Shown in pieces: positions 24,301 through 26,103 of a stretch of DNA of 26,103 nucleotides (the first letter of the stretch is position 1; every line of letters starts with the position of its first letter). The DNA lies in NCBI GenBank assembly GCA_030627905.1, contig DAOVRZ010000088.1:1-26103 (forward strand), written 5' to 3'. The DNA is from JAGMES01 sp023128035. GTDB lineage: Bacteria; Bacillota; Halanaerobiia; DY22613. Both the position numbers and the translations under genes were made by a program. The notes under the pieces were generated by a model. It made no database searches, was not told the origin of the DNA, and saw only the letters and a program-made list of their open reading frames with translations.

Positions 24301-26103
24301 AACCAGTTAGCAGAAATTTTGATTAAAAAAGGTATTCAAAAAGATATAACTGTAGGAATAATGGTCGATCGTTCAGTGGAGATGGTAGTCGGTATTCTGG
24401 GTATTTTAAAGGCAGGAGGAGCTTATCTGCCAATTGATCCAGAATATCCTGCAGAACGAATGAAGTATATGCTTCAGGACAGTGGAACAAAGATTTTAGT
24501 AACTCAATCCAGATTGCAAAAAGATCTTGAAATTGAAAAATTAGATTTAGATACCTTTACATACAACGGTGAATCTACCAATCCTGAGCGAGCTGTTGCA
24601 AATAATCTAGCTTATATCATTTACACGTCAGGTTCAACTGGTAAACCGAAAGGTGTTGCTATTGAACACCAATCTATAGCTAATTATATGAATTGGTTTA
24701 CAAAGCAAGGAAAGATCACAAAAGCAGATTCTTCTGTCATGCTTTCTTCATATGCTTTTGACTTAGGATATACTGCATTCTGGTCCTCACTGCTTAGTGG
24801 GGCAACATTACATATTGTTGCTGAGAGTTTATACAAAGATGGTAACTTACTGGTCGATTATCTTGGCGAGAATTCGATTACATTCATTAAAGTGACTCCA
24901 TCTATGTTTAATATGATGATTAATAGTCCTAACTTTATGGTTGATGATGAATTACAATCACTTAGAATAATTGTCTTAGGTGGAGAAAAAATCAGAGTAA
25001 ATGATTTAGAAGTCTATCAAAGCAAGTATCCCAAAATCCAATTTATGAATCATTATGGACCAACAGAAGCAACTATCGGATGTTTAAGCATTCTGTTCGA
25101 TCAAAATGATATTAATGATTTTGTAAAAAGACCTGTAATCGGTAGACCGATCAACAATATGAAGGTATATATTGTTGATCGAAATGATCAGATACAGCCT
25201 ATAGGGGTAATCGGGGAGTTATGTCTTTCTGGAGTTGGATTGGCTAGAGGCTATTTAAATAGACCAGAACTTACAGAGGAAAGATTTATAGCAAATCCGT
25301 TTATTACACTTAATGAAAGTGAGAGTTTAGGTGAAAGGTTGTATAAAACAGGTGATCTGGCGAGATGGTTGTCAGATGGTAAAGTGGAATTTATTGGCAG
25401 AATTGATCACCAAATTAAGATTAGAGGATTTAGAGTAGAGGTTGGAGAGATTGAGAAACAATTATTAACCCATCCAAACATCTTAGAAGCAGTGGTCAGC
25501 GTAGGGGAAGATGAAGCCTGTGCTCAATATCTCTGCGCCTATATTGTTTCAGATAGTGAGTTAACAGTATCAAAATTAAGAAATTATTTATCAAAAGAGC
25601 TACCTGATTATATGATTCCATCTTATTTCGTTCAATTGGATGAACTTCCATTGACACCAAATGGCAAGTTAGATCGGAAAGCCTTGCCTAATCCACAGAG
25701 TAAGATCAATATTGAAACAGTATATGTAGCACCTACTAACCTGGTTGAAGCAAAGTTAGTAGAGATATGGTCAGATATATTGGGAGTAGAAAAGATAGGT
25801 ATTTATGATAACTTCTTTGATCTTGGTGGTCATTCTTTAAGAGCGACACAGTTTACTGCTAGAGTGTTCAAAGAGATGAATGTAGAGATTCCATTGAGAG
25901 AGGTCTTTGAAAAGCCGACTATTCGAGAACTGGCAGAAGATATTAAAAATATAGAACAGAGCAGTTATATATCTATTGAAAAGACGGAAGAGAGAGAGTA
26001 TTATCCATTATCTTCTGCTCAAATGAGAATTTTTATATTAGGTCAGATGAGTGAAGCTAATATTGGTTATAATGTGCCAACAACGCTAATTATCGAAGGA
26101 GAT
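15202..26103 (+). CDS. Multimodular NRPS, C-A-T, C-A-T-E, C-A-T, C..., cut by the window end
   Basis: One frame runs 3634 codons from the ATG at 15202 to the window edge without a stop, so the 3' end is missing. Layout: C1 (1-430; DHIITDG at 130-136), A1 (TSGSTG at 598), T1 (Ser991); C2 (HHIISDG at 1175-1181), A2 (TSGSTG at 1643), T2 (GGDS, Ser2026), epimerase E (HHLVIDG at 2210-2216, EGHGRE, NYFGQLD); C3 (HHILMDG at 2677-2683), A3 (TSGSTG at 3142), T3 (Ser3545); C4 starts near 3600. Pocket residues suggest Thr, Phe and Asp; with E after module two the chain would read Thr, D-Phe, Asp. The start has a ribosome site (AGAGGGGAA, 15188-15196) and lies one base after the previous stop, so translation is probably coupled. 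The short N-terminus goes straight into C1, without a visible docking helix. All core motifs appear intact. Confidence 0.95.
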   Translation, partial: MGFECFECSSAQKRLYMLREFSGKNTAYNLPHAMIIEGDLDKVRFQDAFYKLIERHEALRTAFQFNNGKVTQVVYEEVDFTISYSQAEGLEIDDLIYEFIKPFDLTKAPLMRAELIKLIDCKYLFLFDIDHIITDGFSNGIIINELIQLYLNKNLPEVEIQYVDFAIWQNDLLNSELIQEQENYWLKVFNGQLPVLNMLTDYHRPERMSYEGSNFHFELGEELALKVKEVARKQDMTVFMFLFAVYNVLLAKYSEQDDVIVGTPIAGRQHAELRNTVGFFVNTIAMRNTPAQDKSFSDFLLEVKENALNGYKNQDYQFETLIDQLNLKRDLSRNPLFDTMFVFQNINNYELMIEGLKFSPYQFETRTVQFDITLEGQEKKNKFSFNLQYATRLFKKETMEKFAEHFCNIIQEVVASPEMKIEEIEVISKEEKQQLLFDWNDTRADYPKGTTIHQLFEKQVTRTPDNIALVFKDKEMSYRELNERTNQLARVLREKGVKAETIVGMLVERSFEMVIGIIGILKAGGVYLPIDPNYPEDRIVYTLKDSRTQFLLTQNHLAGQNHFSGEIIDLMDEKMFAEDCSNLENINQSSDLAYIIYTSGSTGKPKGVMVEHNNLIRLMFNDKFQFDFTETDVWTLFHSYCFDFTVWEMYGSLLYGGKLIIISKLIAQNSQEFLTILLKEKVTILNQTPTAFYNLIAEELKCNKKELAIRYVIFGGEALKPIMLKDWNQKYPETRLINMYGITETTVHVTYKEITAYEIENNISNIGKPIPTLTTYIMNQDQKLVPIGVQGELCVGGDGVARGYLNRPELTEEKFVYNPYFPEERMYRSGDLGRRLPNGDMEYLGRIDRQVKIRGFRIELGEIEKRLLQHEVIKDVVVIDQKDQSGNNYLAAYIISDQQPRIADLRSYLAKELPDYMIPSYFISLDQIPLTSNGKVDRKALPEPSGSISTGVKYVAPENETEENLVALWEEILGVEKIGINDDFFELGGHSLKAASLATKIYQDLNVEISLGEIFKTPTVRELAEFIRRTDESIYSYIEVVEEKEDAYTSTYPVSSAQKRLYVLNQLEGQGITYNMPGFLVIEGELDQDRFVSVFRKLIGRHESLRTSFELIDGEPVQRIHKDVDFNLIYLTTAEKELDRMIDEFIQPFDLSKAPLLRVGLVKYSDKHLLLIDLHHIISDGLSMEIFIHDFIQSYAGNELPELRIQYKDFSEWQNKFFESDEIKKKEKYWLETFAGDIPVLNLPTDYLRPVEMTFAGVSYNFTLSNELTAKVNQLATQNGATLYMVLLASYNILLSKYTGQEDIVVGSPISGRFQGDLDNVIGMFVNTLALRNLPTGEKNVLQFLTEVKENALKAYEHQDYQFEMLVEKLDLERDLNRNPLFDTMFVLQNSDSSELMVSDLKLHPYEFKNRIAKFDLTLNAVKTDEGIQCSLEYRTKLFKKETIERFAGHLENVIYQVVEEPELAVSDIEIISEEEKEQLLFEWNNTRGDYPEKQTISQLFEEQVCKTPNQIAVVFAKEQITYEKLNAKANQLARFLREKGVQSNQIVGIMAERSLEMFIGIMAILKAGGAYLSIDPTYPAERINYMLNDSQTNLLLTQHHLKGQIPFLGEIVDLEEEKLFTGDTSNLELSNNASDLAYVIYTSGSTGKPKGVLLEHIGIANLSQFFKESLGVNAEDRIVQFATCAFDASVWETYMALLSGATLYLITKDTINDHERFENFLNTSGITIATLPPIFLTNLRPKKVASLRKIVTAGSATNFVLVNRWKESVEYINAYGPTETTICASAWKCQEDESTYRTVPIGNPILNTQVYILNKNNHLVPPGVVGELCVSGVTLARGYLNRPELTGEKFVTNPYTKERMYRTGDLARWLGDSNIEFVGRMDTQVKVRGYRIEIGEIENQLLRHDAVNEVVVVARSDQEENKYLAAYFVSDGELKVAELRSFLSKELPDYMIPTYFVSLEKMPLTSNGKIDQKALPEVVESMMIEVVYVAPESEVEKTLAQIWSDVLGVSTIGINDNFFALGGDSIKAMQILARANEYGLNIPVKEIFKHKTIAQILKNVDYNKEKIVISQAEVSGEVLLTPIQRWFFEHQFSHQHYWNQLNLFSLREDVDVKLLEDVFKKIIEHHDALRMGYNFENGQVQQFNLRFDEVDFELGLIELAWDSYEVQKEKIIKISEEIQDQLNLETDLMIKAVLFDLGDNGKRLLIIVHHLVIDGVSWRILLEDLENQYRSKLQDKLPFKTTSFLEWGHQLNHFAETEILDIAYWEKINPVQVKSLSKMEVEENHSRDFKGVTVQVDQDLTEKLLTKVNLAYNTEINDILLTALTLSMTELMNCNNILLTLEGHGREEIIDELDLSRTIGWFTSEYPVYLEKQTTIEKTIKSVKETLRRIPNKGLNYGISRYLQGNEKLQRLNPEISFNYFGQLDGVIEKTEESLLSNCSENPGRSIHYDNSHISLIEINGMILNGKLELRVDYNAKYVEEGLIEKLKIIYLEQLSELITHCTSRIDQNVTASDYGVENLFDIDGFDLLFHSYEDVNTILRINALTPMQEGMLFHSLLNEEGTNYREQTCFWLEGKIDINLFKAAWEEVMERHEIFRTDFKWKEAKSPVQIVLEEKEVEIYEIDISELNIDEQSNYINNFKDTDLNRPFDFKMSKLNRLSLLKLSAEKYFICWTFHHILMDGWSGPVVIKNLLQIYYSLLNQLELPVIPVAQFGDYLEWLKKQNRRIGLQFWQEYLKDFAEPTLLPVDKRKRRGESITESRTMEIGLDQVKTAEINEFCKKNEITINVLIQTAWGILLQKYNNTEQSCFGMTVSGRPGEVEDVENIVGLFINTLPILFNNITNINIREILNNVNNKLVEIREHDYISLVDIEHLSNIDKSQPLFNTIIVYENYPIGSMEYGNVGFEINFDSVYSLTNYDITILVASHEKTSFKFTYNVDLFEDDEIERISKHFINILNVMIQNIELSISEIEMIGEEEKQKLLSEFNDTTIEYAKEKTIHQLFEEQVERTPDHQAIVCTDEQLNFSELNDRANQLAEILIKKGIQKDITVGIMVDRSVEMVVGILGILKAGGAYLPIDPEYPAERMKYMLQDSGTKILVTQSRLQKDLEIEKLDLDTFTYNGESTNPERAVANNLAYIIYTSGSTGKPKGVAIEHQSIANYMNWFTKQGKITKADSSVMLSSYAFDLGYTAFWSSLLSGATLHIVAESLYKDGNLLVDYLGENSITFIKVTPSMFNMMINSPNFMVDDELQSLRIIVLGGEKIRVNDLEVYQSKYPKIQFMNHYGPTEATIGCLSILFDQNDINDFVKRPVIGRPINNMKVYIVDRNDQIQPIGVIGELCLSGVGLARGYLNRPELTEERFIANPFITLNESESLGERLYKTGDLARWLSDGKVEFIGRIDHQIKIRGFRVEVGEIEKQLLTHPNILEAVVSVGEDEACAQYLCAYIVSDSELTVSKLRNYLSKELPDYMIPSYFVQLDELPLTPNGKLDRKALPNPQSKINIETVYVAPTNLVEAKLVEIWSDILGVEKIGIYDNFFDLGGHSLRATQFTARVFKEMNVEIPLREVFEKPTIRELAEDIKNIEQSSYISIEKTEEREYYPLSSAQMRIFILGQMSEANIGYNVPTTLIIEGD
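18355..22770 (+). other. Module 2 of the large NRPS: C-A(Phe-like)-T-E
   Basis: The pocket reads D-A-W-T-V-A-A-I-C-K, from FDASVWE, IATLPPI, IVTAGSA and NAYGPTETTIC. It differs from the GrsA phenylalanine code (DAWTIAAIC) at one position. The carrier ends GGDSIKA, typical before epimerases, and a complete E domain follows (21430-22750), so D-Phe is expected. Confidence 0.78.
22822..25970 (+). other. Module 3 of the large NRPS: C-A(Asp-like)-T
   Basis: The pocket reads D-L-T-K-L-G-H-I-G-K, from FDLGYT, FIKVTPS, IVLGGEK and NHYGPTEATIG. The known aspartate code is DLTKVGHIGK. The C domain (LTPMQEGMLFH, HHILMDG) is of the kind that follows E domains and takes a D-configured donor, which agrees with the preceding epimerase. 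Confidence 0.75.
25998..26103 (+). other. Start of a fourth condensation domain
   Basis: YYPLSSAQMRIFILGQM followed by YNVPTTLIIEGD is the beginning of an LCL-type condensation domain, closely like the starts of C1 and C2 in the same protein. It shows that at least one more unit is added after the Asp-like module. The rest lies beyond the window. Confidence 0.85.

Noticed and set aside
1..26103. CRISPR array or phage genes
   Set aside because: No regularly spaced repeats and no phage structural, integrase or lysis genes were seen on either strand.

Overview
The window is AT-rich DNA from a low-GC bacterium, most likely a Bacillota (Firmicutes) member. Strong ribosome-binding sites, a TTG start, a sigma-A type promoter and the style of the nonribosomal peptide synthetase (NRPS) domains all point that way. 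The B12/radical-SAM cargo would suit an anaerobe, but this is inference and the species cannot be named. Most of the window is a hybrid NRPS/polyketide synthase (PKS) locus.

Left part (1-6560) is a graveyard. After a terminator-like hairpin comes a broken NRPS module, C(3' part)-A-T-reductase (about 110-3575), with at least two and probably three frame lesions. A 58-bp palindrome follows, then two more reductase-domain shards in scrambled order (3655-4146, 4168-4288). An intact small gene for an AidA/PixA-family protein (4537-4932) stands among them. Next come a decayed IS66-family transposase (5159-5961, minus strand), a second transposase shard (minus) and a helix-turn-helix shard (plus).

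Right part (6744-26103) is an apparently intact operon with its own promoter: three tightly spaced plus-strand genes. The first (6891-12794) is a C-A-T NRPS whose adenylation domain carries two foreign enzyme insertions. One is a radical-SAM plus B12-binding unit between core motifs A2 and A3. The other is a zinc-ribbon plus PP-loop ATP-pyrophosphatase unit between A8 and A9. The second gene (12810-15200) is a KS-ACP PKS protein with no acyltransferase or reductive domain. The third (15202 to beyond the window) is a multimodular NRPS: C-A(Thr-like)-T, C-A(Phe-like)-T-E, C-A(Asp-like)-T, then the start of a fourth C domain.

Read co-linearly, the live line would add one unknown and possibly tailored residue, a C2 polyketide unit loaded by an acyltransferase in trans, Thr, D-Phe, Asp and at least one more unit. 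The most notable object is the doubly interrupted adenylation domain, which could activate a residue and modify it on the assembly line. Its residue, its chemistry and the order of assembly are not determined by the sequence.
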